Counted from the stretch's first letter, positions 51,166 through 62,142 are shown. The stretch is 64,000 nucleotides of DNA from Mycolicibacter engbaekii (GCF_002101585.1 NZ_LQOT01000073.1:1-64000), one strand, 5' to 3'. A program made the numbers and translations. Notes: generated by a model from the letters alone, not told the origin.

Positions 51166-52455
51166 GTGTCCGCCGAACTACGCCGCAGCCGAGCCAGCTC
51201 CCGTCCCGGTCCGTTGACCGCGGCCGACATCGACGCCGCGGCCGAGCGGATCGCCGGCGTGGTCGCAGCCACCCCGCTGCAGCGCAATGACCGGCTCTCC
51301 GCACTGACCGGCGCGCACGTGTACCTCAAGCGCGAGGACCTGCAGTCGGTGCGCTCCTACAAGCTGCGCGGTGCCTACAACCTGCTGGTCCAGCTCAGTG
51401 ACGACGAGCTGGCCGCCGGGGTGGTGTGCTCGTCGGCCGGCAATCACGCCCAGGGATTCGCCTACGCCTGCCGGTCGCTGGGCGTGCACGGCCGGGTGTA
51501 CGTGCCGGCCAAGACCCCCAAGCAGAAGCGTGACCGCATCCGCTACCACGGCGGCGACTTCATCGAGTTGATCGTCGGCGGCGCCACCTACGATCTGGCC
51601 GCCGAGGCGGCCCTGGCCGATGTGGCGCGTACCGGGGCCACCCTGGTTCCGCCCTACGACGATCTGCGGACCATGGCCGGCCAGGGCACCATCGCGGTGG
51701 AGATCCTCGACCAGCTCGGGACCGAGCCGGATCTGGTGGTGGTGCCGGTGGGCGGCGGTGGATGCATCTCAGGCATCACCACCTATCTGGCGGAGCGGAC
51801 CGCCACCAGTGCCGTGCTGGGCGTGGAACCGGCCGGTGCCGCCTCGATGATGGCGGCGCTGGCCGCGGGGGAGCTGGTGAGTCTGGATCACGTCGACCAG
51901 TTCGTCGACGGTGCGGCCGTCCGGCGGGCCGGGGCGTTGCCCTTCTCGGTGCTGTCCGGAGCCGGCGACATGGTGTCGGTGACCGCCGTCGACGAAGGCG
52001 CGGTCTGCACCGCGATGCTCGACCTGTACCAGAACGAGGGGATCATCGCCGAGCCCGCGGGCGCCCTGTCGGTGGCCGGCCTGCTGGAGGCTGAGGTCAC
52101 GCCCGGCTCGACGGTGGTGTGCCTGATCTCCGGCGGCAACAACGACGTTTCGCGGTACGGCGAGATCCTGGAACGCTCCCTGGTGCACCTGGGCCTCAAG
52201 CACTACTTTCTGGTCGACTTCCCGCAGGAACCGGGCGCTTTGCGGCGGTTCCTCGATCAGATCCTCGGGCCCGGCGACGACATCACGCTGTTCGAGTACG
52301 TCAAACGCAACAACCGCGAGACCGGTGAGGCTCTGGTCGGGGTGCAGTTGGGGTCGTCGGCCGATCTCGACGGGCTGCTGGAGCGCATGCGCACCTCGGA
52401 GATCCACGTCGAGCCGCTCGAGCCCGGCTCACCGGCCTACCGCTACCTGCTCTAA
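51166..52455 (+). CDS. ilvA: Threonine dehydratase (threonine ammonia-lyase)
   Basis: 429 residues, the same length as Rv1559. The PLP lysine is in SVRSYKLRGAY, the PLP phosphate loop is VPVGGGGCISG, and SSAGNHAQGFAYACRSLG is conserved. The C-terminal ACT-like regulatory part (about 330-429) includes YFLVDFPQEPGALRRFLDQ, so feedback control by isoleucine is likely. It converts threonine to 2-oxobutanoate, the first step to isoleucine. Start GTG 51166 follows the preceding gene by 28 bases. Confidence 0.96.
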   Translation: MSAELRRSRASSRPGPLTAADIDAAAERIAGVVAATPLQRNDRLSALTGAHVYLKREDLQSVRSYKLRGAYNLLVQLSDDELAAGVVCSSAGNHAQGFAYACRSLGVHGRVYVPAKTPKQKRDRIRYHGGDFIELIVGGATYDLAAEAALADVARTGATLVPPYDDLRTMAGQGTIAVEILDQLGTEPDLVVVPVGGGGCISGITTYLAERTATSAVLGVEPAGAASMMAALAAGELVSLDHVDQFVDGAAVRRAGALPFSVLSGAGDMVSVTAVDEGAVCTAMLDLYQNEGIIAEPAGALSVAGLLEAEVTPGSTVVCLISGGNNDVSRYGEILERSLVHLGLKHYFLVDFPQEPGALRRFLDQILGPGDDITLFEYVKRNNRETGEALVGVQLGSSADLDGLLERMRTSEIHVEPLEPGSPAYRYLL

Positions 52456-52459
52456 AAGC

Positions 52460-54622
<2,163 letters not shown>

Positions 54623-54663
54623 CGCTTGACCTTATCCGCTTTGCCGGCATACGCCGGCCGGGT

Positions 54664-56874
54664 TCACCACCAGCCGGTGGCCGGGCCCATCTGACGACCG
54701 AGCTCTCCGGTCATGGTGCGCATGTAGGTGGCCGACAGGTGGTGCGAGTCGTGGTAGACCAGCACATTGCCCTCCACAGCGCGGCAGACTTCCTTGTCGC
54801 AGACGGCGTCGGAGAGGTCCAGCGGCTTGAGCAGCGGGAACTTGCCGACGAAGTCCAGGGTGGGGTTGCGCTCGACGAGGGCATCCGAGCGTTTCATCCC
54901 GCAGGACTCCGCGTCGCCGCCGGCGGCCAGGCAGTCCGCCGGTTTGAACGGGTCCCCGTCCCGGACCAACCACGGCGTGTCGCGCACACCAAGGATCGGA
55001 ATATTGTTGTCCGACAGCTGCTTCCAGATCCCGATGTAGGTGGCGGGCATGACGTCGCCCGGTTTGATGTTCCAGGGCCGGGTGGCGGTGGTGAACACGA
55101 AGTCCGGCCGGTCGGCGACCAGCTTGTCCATGGTCTTGCGCACCCAGTCGTAGCACTGCGGGTAGGGCGCGTTGTTGCCCATGATCAGCGGAACCTTCTC
55201 GGTGGACAGCGGGCAGCCCATCTTGAGGTAGGTGACCACCTTGAAGTGGTGCCGCTGGCCGAGGATGTCCAGGGCCGGCAGCCAGTGTTCGGCATGCGAT
55301 CCGCCGGCGAGCGCGACGGTGCGAGTCGCCTCGGGATCCCCGTAGGTGCAGTTGATCAGGTCCGGATTGGTGAAGTTGCTGATACAGCCGTCCCGGGTGG
55401 ACCGCGGCAGGTCCTTCTTGGCCTCCAGGATGGTGGGCCGCATCCGCAGCTTGGGCACCCGCTTGTGCTTGAGCAGCGCGCGGGCGCCGGGGTAGTCGTC
55501 CTTGCTGAGCTTGACCAGCTCGGTGCCGCTGGCCCGCTGTACGGTGACGTGCTCGCGCCAGGAGAACGATGTCGCCGTCAACGCCACGCCCAGCAGCACC
55601 ACCGTCGAGCCCAGCACCATGGTGGGCCGGCGCCACCAGCCGGCCGCAGGCCTGCGCCAGCGGGGCCGCACCACCGGTGCCGGGTCGGCGCCGACGGGCT
55701 TGCGATAGCGCAGCGGGTCCTCGACGAACCGGGTGGTCAGGTAGGCCAGCACCCCCGACAGCGCCAGGATCACCGCGCCGTCGAGCAGGCCGGCTTCGCG
55801 GTTCCCGCTGTAGGACAGCCAGAAGATCAGCAGCGGCCAGTGCCACAGGTACAGCGAGTAGGCCATCGAACCCAGCGTCACCAGCGGCGCCGAGGCCAGC
55901 CACCGGTTGGGCCATGGGAGTTTGGCGGCGGTGCTCGGCTGGGCGGCCCGGTTGGCGCCGGCCAGGATGAACGCCACCGTGGCACCCACCGGTACCAGTG
56001 CCCACGGGCCGGGGAACTCCCGAACTCCCTCGATCAGCGCCCCGCAGCTCAAGATGGCGGCCAGCGCGACGGTGGCGACCACGTTGCGCAGCCACATGGG
56101 CCAGCGAATGTAGGGGACCAGGGCCCCGGCCAGCACGCCGATCAGCAGTTCCCAGGCGCGGGCGAAACTGTTGTAGTAGGCCAGGGTCTGGTTGGCCTGG
56201 TGCGCGACGATCGCATACCAGAACGAGGCCACTGTCAGCGCGGTGATCAATACGACGAACGCCGCCCGCAGATGGCTGCCCAGCACCCGCCTGAGCAGGT
56301 AGGCGAAGCCGAGGACCAGCAGCAGAAAGCTGAGGTAGAACTGGCCCTGCACCGACATGGACCAGATGTGCTGCAGCGGGCTCACGGCTTCGCCGGCCTG
56401 CAGGTAGTCGGCGGCGCTGCGCGCCAGTTCCCAGTTCTGGTAGTAGCCCAGGCTGGCCAGGCTCTGATCGGCGAAGGTCTCCCAGCGGGTCTGCGGCTGA
56501 ATGAGGATGGTCAGCACGGCGCAGACGGCCAGCACCACCACCAGCGCGGGCAGCAGCCGGCGGACCAGCCGGACCAGGTCGGGGATCGGCGACAGCGACG
56601 AACCGGGCTTGAGGGCGACCCGCAGCAGCTTTCCGCCGAAGAAGAAGCCCGAGAGCGCCAGGAAGACGTCGACCCCGCCGGAGACCCGGCCGAACCAGAC
56701 GTGGAACACCGCGACCAAGGCGATGGCGACGCCCCGCAGACCGTCGAGGTCATGACGGTAGAAGCCCGCTTTGCGGTTGCCCATCGTGACGGCCGGCCCA
56801 GGGGTTGAAACCGGCCCCGCGGCAGATCCCGCGACAGGAGTTACCGCCGGTCGGGAGGGAGACAGGGCAATCAT
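54664..56874 (-). CDS. Acyltransferase-3 / SGNH fusion membrane protein (Rv1565c-type)
   Basis: 736 residues. After a polar tail, RHDLDGLRGVAIALVAVFHVWFG begins an acyltransferase-3 domain with about ten TM helices (about residues 38-400) and the catalytic His region. A periplasmic SGNH-like domain follows (about 440-736): VALAGGSHAEHW in the nucleophile block and YHDSHHLSATYM in the Asp-His block. Such proteins O-acetylate cell-wall glycans or lipids. The usual GDSH reads GGSH. Position upstream of treX corresponds to Rv1565c. No clear Shine-Dalgarno is seen for ATG 56874. Confidence 0.9.
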   Translation of the reverse strand: MIALSPSRPAVTPVAGSAAGPVSTPGPAVTMGNRKAGFYRHDLDGLRGVAIALVAVFHVWFGRVSGGVDVFLALSGFFFGGKLLRVALKPGSSLSPIPDLVRLVRRLLPALVVVLAVCAVLTILIQPQTRWETFADQSLASLGYYQNWELARSAADYLQAGEAVSPLQHIWSMSVQGQFYLSFLLLVLGFAYLLRRVLGSHLRAAFVVLITALTVASFWYAIVAHQANQTLAYYNSFARAWELLIGVLAGALVPYIRWPMWLRNVVATVALAAILSCGALIEGVREFPGPWALVPVGATVAFILAGANRAAQPSTAAKLPWPNRWLASAPLVTLGSMAYSLYLWHWPLLIFWLSYSGNREAGLLDGAVILALSGVLAYLTTRFVEDPLRYRKPVGADPAPVVRPRWRRPAAGWWRRPTMVLGSTVVLLGVALTATSFSWREHVTVQRASGTELVKLSKDDYPGARALLKHKRVPKLRMRPTILEAKKDLPRSTRDGCISNFTNPDLINCTYGDPEATRTVALAGGSHAEHWLPALDILGQRHHFKVVTYLKMGCPLSTEKVPLIMGNNAPYPQCYDWVRKTMDKLVADRPDFVFTTATRPWNIKPGDVMPATYIGIWKQLSDNNIPILGVRDTPWLVRDGDPFKPADCLAAGGDAESCGMKRSDALVERNPTLDFVGKFPLLKPLDLSDAVCDKEVCRAVEGNVLVYHDSHHLSATYMRTMTGELGRQMGPATGWW

Positions 56875-56919
56875 GATCGCCCGATAATCTACCTAATCGT
56901 CCTGGGGAAACCGCACTCC

Positions 56920-56953
56920 GCGCATTGTGATGTCCATCGAGCGCGTTGTGATG
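56920..56953. repeat. Two 13-bp direct repeats 21 bp apart
   Basis: GCGCATTGTGATG (56920-56932) and GCGCGTTGTGATG (56941-56953) differ at one base and repeat with a period of 21 bp, two helical turns. They lie upstream of the acyltransferase gene on its strand and could bind a regulator. Confidence 0.35.
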
Positions 56954-56966
56954 CCCCCCGAGAGCC

Positions 56967-57584
56967 TCAGCCGAGCACCCGGGTCAGGTACGGGACCATG
57001 TTGGTGGTGCGGGCCGGGGAGACCGTCACGGCGGGGCTGGTGCCCTCGATCATCTGGTTGTTGCCCAGGTACAGCGCGACGCTCTGAGAGCCACCCGGGC
57101 CGTAGCACAGCAGGTCACCGGGGCGGGCCTGCGCGGGCGCCACCTTCTGGCCGACACTGCACTGCTCGCCGGAGGTGCGGGGCATCTTGATGCCGGCGCC
57201 GGCGAACGCGTACTGGATCAGGCCCGAGGCGTCGAAACCGACGGTGGTGGTGTCTGCGAAGTCGGGCGCCGGCGTGGTGCCGGGCAGGCCCGCGGTGGTG
57301 CTGCCGGTCGCGAGTGGACCGGTGGGCAGGGCGCGGCCGGTGAGGTCGGTCAGCGAACTGCGCGTGGTGGCGGCCCGGGCGCGGGCGCTGTTGGTGGGCC
57401 CGTTGATGTCCCCGCCGCCGTAGACGAAGGGCACCCCGCGCTGCGACAGCGCCCGCTGGATCACCCGCTCGATGAGCTGGTTCTGGGTGGTCTGCGAAAG
57501 CGGGTCGGCATAGGCCGGCGCCGCAGCCAGCGCCGGGGCCAGGGCCGCCGCCAATGCGATCGCGGTAGCGCAGACGCGTTTCAT
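56967..57584 (-). CDS. ripD: NlpC/P60-like protein RipD with degenerate active site
   Basis: 205 residues from ATG 57584 with a GGGG tract upstream; a TTG at 57599 is less likely. Signal peptide: MKRVCATAIALAAALAPALAAAPAYA. The NlpC/P60 domain reads VYGGGDINGP, then VGFDASGLIQYAFAGAG, where the catalytic Cys is Ala, and GGSQSVALYLG, where the His is replaced by Ser. M. tuberculosis RipD (Rv1566c) shows the same loss and binds peptidoglycan without hydrolysing it. The protein is exported and probably modulates wall remodelling. Confidence 0.92.
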   Translation of the reverse strand: MKRVCATAIALAAALAPALAAAPAYADPLSQTTQNQLIERVIQRALSQRGVPFVYGGGDINGPTNSARARAATTRSSLTDLTGRALPTGPLATGSTTAGLPGTTPAPDFADTTTVGFDASGLIQYAFAGAGIKMPRTSGEQCSVGQKVAPAQARPGDLLCYGPGGSQSVALYLGNNQMIEGTSPAVTVSPARTTNMVPYLTRVLG

Positions 57585-57746
57585 CGGAGCAACCCCCAAT
57601 TCCTCGGGCCGATATTCACGGCAGTATCACTAATCACTTCTGTCACAGAGGTTACCTGCCGCATACGCATGCGCAGCGGTCGTGGGAGAGAAATTGCGCA
57701 ACCTGTGACCCAACGGTTACGCCGCCGGCCACTACTGTCGTCAGGC

Positions 57747-59039
57747 ATGTCCGCGTTGAGTCCCGACCAGATCAGCGCCATCGACGCCGCCCACCTCTGG
57801 CACCCGTACAGCACGATCGGCGCCGAGACCCTGCGCCCCGCGGTGGTGCTGGGCGCCCGCGGCGCGTATCTGACGCTGGCCGGCGACGACGCGGAACACG
57901 ACGTGCTCGACGCGATGAGTTCCTGGTGGGCGGCGATCCACGGCCACGGCCACCGGGCCCTGGATGAAGCGGCCACCGCACAGCTGGCCACCATGAGCCA
58001 CGTGATGTTCGGCGGGCTCACCCATGAGCCGGCCGCCCGGCTGGCCAAGCTGCTGGTCGAGATCACCCCGGCCGGGCTGGACACGGTGTTCTTCTCCGAT
58101 TCCGGGTCGGTGTCGGTGGAGGTCGCAGTCAAGATGGCGCTGCAGTACTGGCGCGCTCGCGGCCGCCCCGCCAAACACCGGCTGATGACCTGGCGCGGTG
58201 GTTACCACGGGGACACCTTCACCCCGATGAGCATTTGCGACCCCGACGGCGGCATGCACTCGCTTTGGCGCGACGTCCTGGCAGACCAGGTGTTCGCCCC
58301 ACAGGTGCCGCGCCACTACGACCCGGCCTACAGCGCCGCCTTCGAGGCCCAACTGGAACAGCACCGCGACGAGGTGGCGGCAGTGGTCGTCGAGCCGGTG
58401 GTGCAGGGCGCCGGCGGCATGCGGTTCCACGATCCGCGCTACCTGACCGATCTGCGGGACGCCTGCACCCGCCAGGGCGTGCTGCTGATCTTCGACGAGA
58501 TCGCCACCGGTTTCGGCCGCACCGGCGAACTGTTCGCCGCCGACCATGCCGGGGTCAGCCCCGACATCATGTGCGTGGGCAAGGCGCTGACCGGCGGCTA
58601 CCTCAGCCTGGCCGCAACGCTGTGCAGCGCGGAGGTCGCCCACACCATCAGCAGTGGCGAGGCCGGCGCCCTGATGCACGGCCCGACGTTCATGGCCAAC
58701 CCGCTGGCCTGCGCGGTCTCGGTCGCCAGCACCGAACTGTTGTTGAGCCAGGACTGGCGAGCGGCGGTCGCCGGGATCGGGGCCGGGCTGACCGACGCCC
58801 TGGACCCGGCACGGGAGCTGCCCGGCGTCGCCGACGTCCGGATCTGTGGCGCCATCGGGGTCATCGAATGCCGGCAACCGGTGGACCTGGCCGTCGCCAC
58901 GCCGGTGGCACTGGAGCATGGGGTGTGGCTGCGGCCCTTCCGCAACCTGGTCTACGCGATGCCACCGTATGTGTGTACGCCCGACGAGATCGCCCGCATC
59001 GGCGGCGCGATGGTGGCCGTGGCGCATGCCTTAGCCTGA
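57747..59039 (+). CDS. bioA: Adenosylmethionine-8-amino-7-oxononanoate aminotransferase
   Basis: 430 residues from ATG 57747 (MSALSPDQISAIDAAHLWHPYSTIG). Class III aminotransferase features: SSWWAAIHGHGHRALD, FFSDSGSVSVEVAVKMALQYW, LLIFDEIATGFGRTG (PLP Asp) and CVGKALTGGYLSLA (Schiff-base Lys). It converts KAPA to DAPA with SAM as amino donor, the second step of biotin ring assembly. No BioQ box is found before it. Its stop codon is part of the BioQ box of bioF. Confidence 0.96.
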   Translation: MSALSPDQISAIDAAHLWHPYSTIGAETLRPAVVLGARGAYLTLAGDDAEHDVLDAMSSWWAAIHGHGHRALDEAATAQLATMSHVMFGGLTHEPAARLAKLLVEITPAGLDTVFFSDSGSVSVEVAVKMALQYWRARGRPAKHRLMTWRGGYHGDTFTPMSICDPDGGMHSLWRDVLADQVFAPQVPRHYDPAYSAAFEAQLEQHRDEVAAVVVEPVVQGAGGMRFHDPRYLTDLRDACTRQGVLLIFDEIATGFGRTGELFAADHAGVSPDIMCVGKALTGGYLSLAATLCSAEVAHTISSGEAGALMHGPTFMANPLACAVSVASTELLLSQDWRAAVAGIGAGLTDALDPARELPGVADVRICGAIGVIECRQPVDLAVATPVALEHGVWLRPFRNLVYAMPPYVCTPDEIARIGGAMVAVAHALA

Positions 59040-59049
59040 ACGGTGTTCA
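59032..59049 (+). promoter_or_regulatory. bioF promoter (-10) with BioQ operator
   Basis: TAGCCT (59032-59037) lies at the very end of bioA and is directly followed by TGAAC-GGT-GTTCA (59037-59049), a perfect match to the TGAAC-N3-GTTCA box bound by the TetR-type biotin regulator BioQ in mycobacteria. A repressor here would block the transcription start of bioF-bioD. Confidence 0.8.
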
Positions 59050-59080
59050 AGTCGCCTCGAGACAGCACAGGGAGCACCGC

Positions 59081-60265
59081 GTGACCCGCACCGATCTGTC
59101 ACCACTGGCCTGGCTGGCCGAGGTGGCGAAGCGGCGCCGGCAGGACGGCCTGCGGCGTTCCCTGCGGGTGCGGCCCGTCGTCGCGACCGAGCTGGACCTG
59201 GCGTCCAACGACTACCTGGGCCTGGCCACGCACCCCGCCGTCATCGCCGGGGGCATCGAGGCCCTGCAGACCTGGGGTGGCGGCGCCGGCGGGTCGCGGC
59301 TGGTGACCGGCAACACCGAACTGCATCAGCGCTTCGAACAGCGGTTGGCCGACTTCGTGGGCGCGCCCGCCGGGCTGGTCTTCTCGTCGGGCTACACCGC
59401 CAACCTGGGGGCGGTGGTCAGCCTGTCCGGCCCGGGCGCACTGGTGGTGTCCGACGCCTACTGCCACGCCTCCTTAGTCGACGCGTGCCGGCTGTCCCGG
59501 TCCCGGGTCGTCGTCACCGAACACCGCGACGTCGACGCTGTGGCCGCCGCGCTGGCCTCGCGCACCGAAGACCGCGCCGTGGTCCTGACCGAGTCGGTGT
59601 TCAGCACCGACGGAGCGCTGGCCCCGCTGCGGCAGCTGCACGAGGTATGCCGTCGCTACGGCGCGCTGCTGATCGTCGACGAGGCGCACGCGCTGGGGGT
59701 GCGCGGCACGGGCGGCCGCGGGCTGGTGCACGAATCCGGGCTGGCCGCCGCACCCGACATCGTGATCACCACGACCTTGTCCAAGGCGCTGGGCAGCCAG
59801 GGCGGGGCGGTGCTGGGGCCGGTGGAGGTGCGCGACCACCTGATCGACACGGCCCGCTCGTTCATCTTCGACACCGGTCTGGCCCCGGCGGCGCTCGGCT
59901 CGGCCTCGGCCGCCCTGGACGTGCTGGTCGCCGAGCCGTCGCGCGCCACCGACGTGCTGCGGAACGCCGCCGTGCTGGCCGAGATCTGCGGGGTGGGCTC
60001 GCAGCCGGAGTCCGCCCCCGAATCCGTCCCCGAATCCGCTGTGGTCTCGGTCGTTCTGGGCGACCCCGAGGTGGCGGTGGCGGCCGCGGCCGCGTGCCTG
60101 GATGCCGGCGTGCGGGTGGGCTGCTTCCGGCCGCCGACCGTGCCGGCCGGCACGTCGCGGCTGCGGTTGACCGCGCGGGCGTCGCTGACCGATGCCGATC
60201 TGGAGCTGGCCCGACGGGTGCTGCAGCAGGTCCTGCGCGATCACCCCGCCGTGGCATCGTCATGA
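59081..60265 (+). CDS. bioF: 8-amino-7-oxononanoate synthase
   Basis: 394 residues from GTG 59081, with AGGGAG six bases upstream. Alpha-oxoamine synthase motifs: LDLASNDYLGLATHP, GGGAGGSRLVTGNTELH, LIVDEAHALGV (PLP Asp and His) and TTLSKALGSQGG (Schiff-base Lys). It condenses pimeloyl-ACP or -CoA with alanine to KAPA. The stop overlaps bioD (ATGA). Confidence 0.95.
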   Translation: MTRTDLSPLAWLAEVAKRRRQDGLRRSLRVRPVVATELDLASNDYLGLATHPAVIAGGIEALQTWGGGAGGSRLVTGNTELHQRFEQRLADFVGAPAGLVFSSGYTANLGAVVSLSGPGALVVSDAYCHASLVDACRLSRSRVVVTEHRDVDAVAAALASRTEDRAVVLTESVFSTDGALAPLRQLHEVCRRYGALLIVDEAHALGVRGTGGRGLVHESGLAAAPDIVITTTLSKALGSQGGAVLGPVEVRDHLIDTARSFIFDTGLAPAALGSASAALDVLVAEPSRATDVLRNAAVLAEICGVGSQPESAPESVPESAVVSVVLGDPEVAVAAAAACLDAGVRVGCFRPPTVPAGTSRLRLTARASLTDADLELARRVLQQVLRDHPAVASS

Positions 60266-60942
60266 CCGTTCTGGTCATCACCGGCACCGGCACCGGGGTG
60301 GGCAAGACGATCGCGACCGCGGCACTGGCCTGCGCCGCCCGCCAGGCGGGCCTGGATGTGGCGGTCTGCAAGCCGGTCCAAACCGGCACCGCCGACGGCG
60401 ACGACGACCTCGCCGAGGTCGGCCGGCTGTCGGGGGCGACCGAACTGTTCGCCGGCGCCCGTTACCCGGCGCCGCTGGCCCCGGCAGCCGCGGCCGAGCA
60501 GGCCGGGTTGGCACTGCCGAGCCGCACCGCCCTGGTGACGATGATCCGGGCCGCCGACCGCCCGAACCGGCTGACCCTGGTGGAGGGCGCCGGCGGTCTG
60601 CTGGTCGAGCTGGCTGCCGACGGGGTCACCCTGCGCGACGTCGCTGTGGATCTCGGCGCGGCCGTGCTGGTGGTGGTCGGCGCCGAACTGGGCACCCTCA
60701 ACCACACCGCGTTGACCCTGGAAGCGCTTGGCAACCAAGGGCTGTCGTGTGCCGGATTGGTGATCGGCAGTTGGCCCGAGCGGCCCGATCCGGCGGCCGC
60801 CGGCAACCGCGGTGCGCTGACCCGCCACGCGACGGTACGCGCGGTGCTGCCGGCCGGATCCGCGGCACTGGATGCCGCGCAGTTCGCCGCCATGAGCAAA
60901 GCCGCGTTCGATCCCGACTGGGTGCGCAGCCTGGCGGGCTGA
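60262..60942 (+). CDS. bioD: Dethiobiotin synthetase
   Basis: 226 residues, the length of the M. tuberculosis enzyme. P-loop GTGTGVGKT, CKPVQTG and LVEGAGGLLVEL are present. It carboxylates DAPA with ATP to dethiobiotin. ATG 60262 overlaps the bioF stop, so translation is coupled. The stop overlaps the next gene (TGATG). Confidence 0.95.
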   Translation: MTVLVITGTGTGVGKTIATAALACAARQAGLDVAVCKPVQTGTADGDDDLAEVGRLSGATELFAGARYPAPLAPAAAAEQAGLALPSRTALVTMIRAADRPNRLTLVEGAGGLLVELAADGVTLRDVAVDLGAAVLVVVGAELGTLNHTALTLEALGNQGLSCAGLVIGSWPERPDPAAAGNRGALTRHATVRAVLPAGSAALDAAQFAAMSKAAFDPDWVRSLAG

Positions 60943-61466
60943 TGGTCCACTCGATCGAGCTGGTCTTCGACGCCGACACCGAGACCGCGGTGCGGCGGAG
61001 CTGGAGCGAGCTGGCCGCGGCCGGCCTGCCCGGCCAGGCCCCGACCGCTCGACCGCACGTCACCCTTGTGGTCGCCGAGCGCATCGATCCGGGCGTCGAC
61101 GCCGCGCTGGCCGCGGCGGCCCAACGCCTGCCCGTGGACGCCCGGCTGGGTGCGACGCTGATCTTCGGCCGCTCGCACGCCGTGCTGGCCCGCCTGGTGG
61201 TGCCGACGGCCGAACTGCTGGCCCTGCACGAGCTCGTCTACCGGTTGTCGGCACCGCATCTGGAACCCGGCCCGCTGGCTCACGTGGCACCCGGCCAGTG
61301 GACCCCGCACGTCACGCTGGCCCGCCGGGTCGGCCCGGCCCAACTGGGCGCGGCGCAGCGCATCGCCGGCCGCCCCGAGGTCACCGGCCGGTTTGTCGGG
61401 TTGCGGCGCTGGGACGGCAACGCCCGCACCGAGACGCCGATCCCGGCGAGCCGGCGCGAAAGCTAG
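60942..61466 (+). CDS. 2H phosphoesterase-like (2'-5' RNA ligase family) protein, Rv1571-type
   Basis: 174 residues. Two HxTL motifs, RPHVTLVVAE and TPHVTLARR, sit in the duplicated half-domains characteristic of 2H phosphoesterases (RNA ligase/cyclic phosphodiesterase). It follows bioD with a TGATG overlap, as Rv1571 follows bioD in M. tuberculosis. Its substrate and any link to biotin are unknown. The stop overlaps that of convergent bioQ by four bases. Confidence 0.85.
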   Translation: MVHSIELVFDADTETAVRRSWSELAAAGLPGQAPTARPHVTLVVAERIDPGVDAALAAAAQRLPVDARLGATLIFGRSHAVLARLVVPTAELLALHELVYRLSAPHLEPGPLAHVAPGQWTPHVTLARRVGPAQLGAAQRIAGRPEVTGRFVGLRRWDGNARTETPIPASRRES

Positions 61467-62038
61467 CGCACGGTCAGCCCGGCGCGCATCGCCAGCCCGT
61501 CGATCAGCAAGCCCAGCCCGAAGCCGAACGCGGCGCTCGGGTCGGCGTCGCGAGTGATGTCGGCGGCCCCGGCGGAATCCCACTGCAGGCGGGACTGCTC
61601 ATCGGCGGTGAACCCCAGGACGTAGTAGACGACGGTCCGGCCGACCTGCCCGGCCTGATCGGGCGGCACGCCCGCCGCCGTCGCCGAGTCCGCGAGCAGC
61701 GCCAGGATCGCCGTGGCCGCCTGCGACTGACCGGCCGCCATGCTGGCCGACACCAGCTCGGCGCCGTCGGTGTGCGACAGCAATGCGTCGCGCAGGCGTT
61801 GGCCCACGGTCTCGATCCGCCACTGCCAGCTGCCCGGTCCGGGGTCTGCGCAGGCCGGCGCCAGCACCCGATCGGCGACCGCGCCGAGCAGTTGCTGCTT
61901 GTTGGCGAAATGCCAGTACAGCGCGCTGGGGCTGACGTTGAGCTCGCGCGCCAGCCGGCGCATCGACAGGTCGGCGATGCCGTAGTCGTCCAGGATGGCG
62001 GTCGCCGCGGCGACCACGTCAGGTTTGTGCAGCTGCAC
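61463..62038 (-). CDS. bioQ: TetR-family biotin regulator BioQ
   Basis: 191 residues from GTG 62038. The N-terminal helix-turn-helix is DLSMRRLARELNVSPSALYWHFANKQQLLGAV; the ligand domain is typical of the TetR C-terminal class (TetR_C). It is divergent from bioB and has a BioQ box in the shared promoter, so autoregulation is expected. A minus-strand TAGGCT (62045-62050) ends exactly six bases before the GTG, which implies a leaderless mRNA. Assignment as BioQ rests on family, location and two matching operators. Confidence 0.88.
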   Translation of the reverse strand: MQLHKPDVVAAATAILDDYGIADLSMRRLARELNVSPSALYWHFANKQQLLGAVADRVLAPACADPGPGSWQWRIETVGQRLRDALLSHTDGAELVSASMAAGQSQAATAILALLADSATAAGVPPDQAGQVGRTVVYYVLGFTADEQSRLQWDSAGAADITRDADPSAAFGFGLGLLIDGLAMRAGLTVR

Positions 62039-62043
62039 CCGGC

Positions 62044-62066
62044 TAGCCTAACCTGAACACCGTTCA
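62044..62066. promoter_or_regulatory. Divergent bioQ/bioB promoter with BioQ operator
   Basis: TAGCCT (62044-62049) on the plus strand and TAGGCT (62050-62045) on the minus strand overlap almost completely, forming back-to-back -10 elements. TGAAC-ACC-GTTCA (62054-62066), a perfect BioQ box, covers the bioB transcription start. Confidence 0.8.
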
Positions 62067-62085
62067 AGTCTTGATGGGAGCACGC

Positions 62086-62142
62086 GTGACCCGCGGCGCC
62101 GACGACGCAGAGCGAAGCGATGAGGAGGAGCGGCGCGCATGA
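62086..62142 (+). CDS. Short upstream ORF (18 codons) overlapping the bioB start
   Basis: GTG 62086 follows GGGAG at five bases and encodes VTRGADDAERSDEEERRA, ending in a TGA that overlaps the bioB ATG (ATGA). The leader from the BioQ box to this GTG resembles that of bioF (GTTCAAGTC...GGGAGCAC-GCGTGACCCGC). Its 3' half includes the GAGGAGGAG that serves as bioB ribosome site. It may act in translational coupling or simply be the remnant of a duplicated leader. Confidence 0.45.
   Translation: MTRGADDAERSDEEERRA

Noticed and set aside
57620..57665. CRP-like site before ripD
   Set aside because: Only one half-site (TGTGA) fits; the second half is too degenerate.
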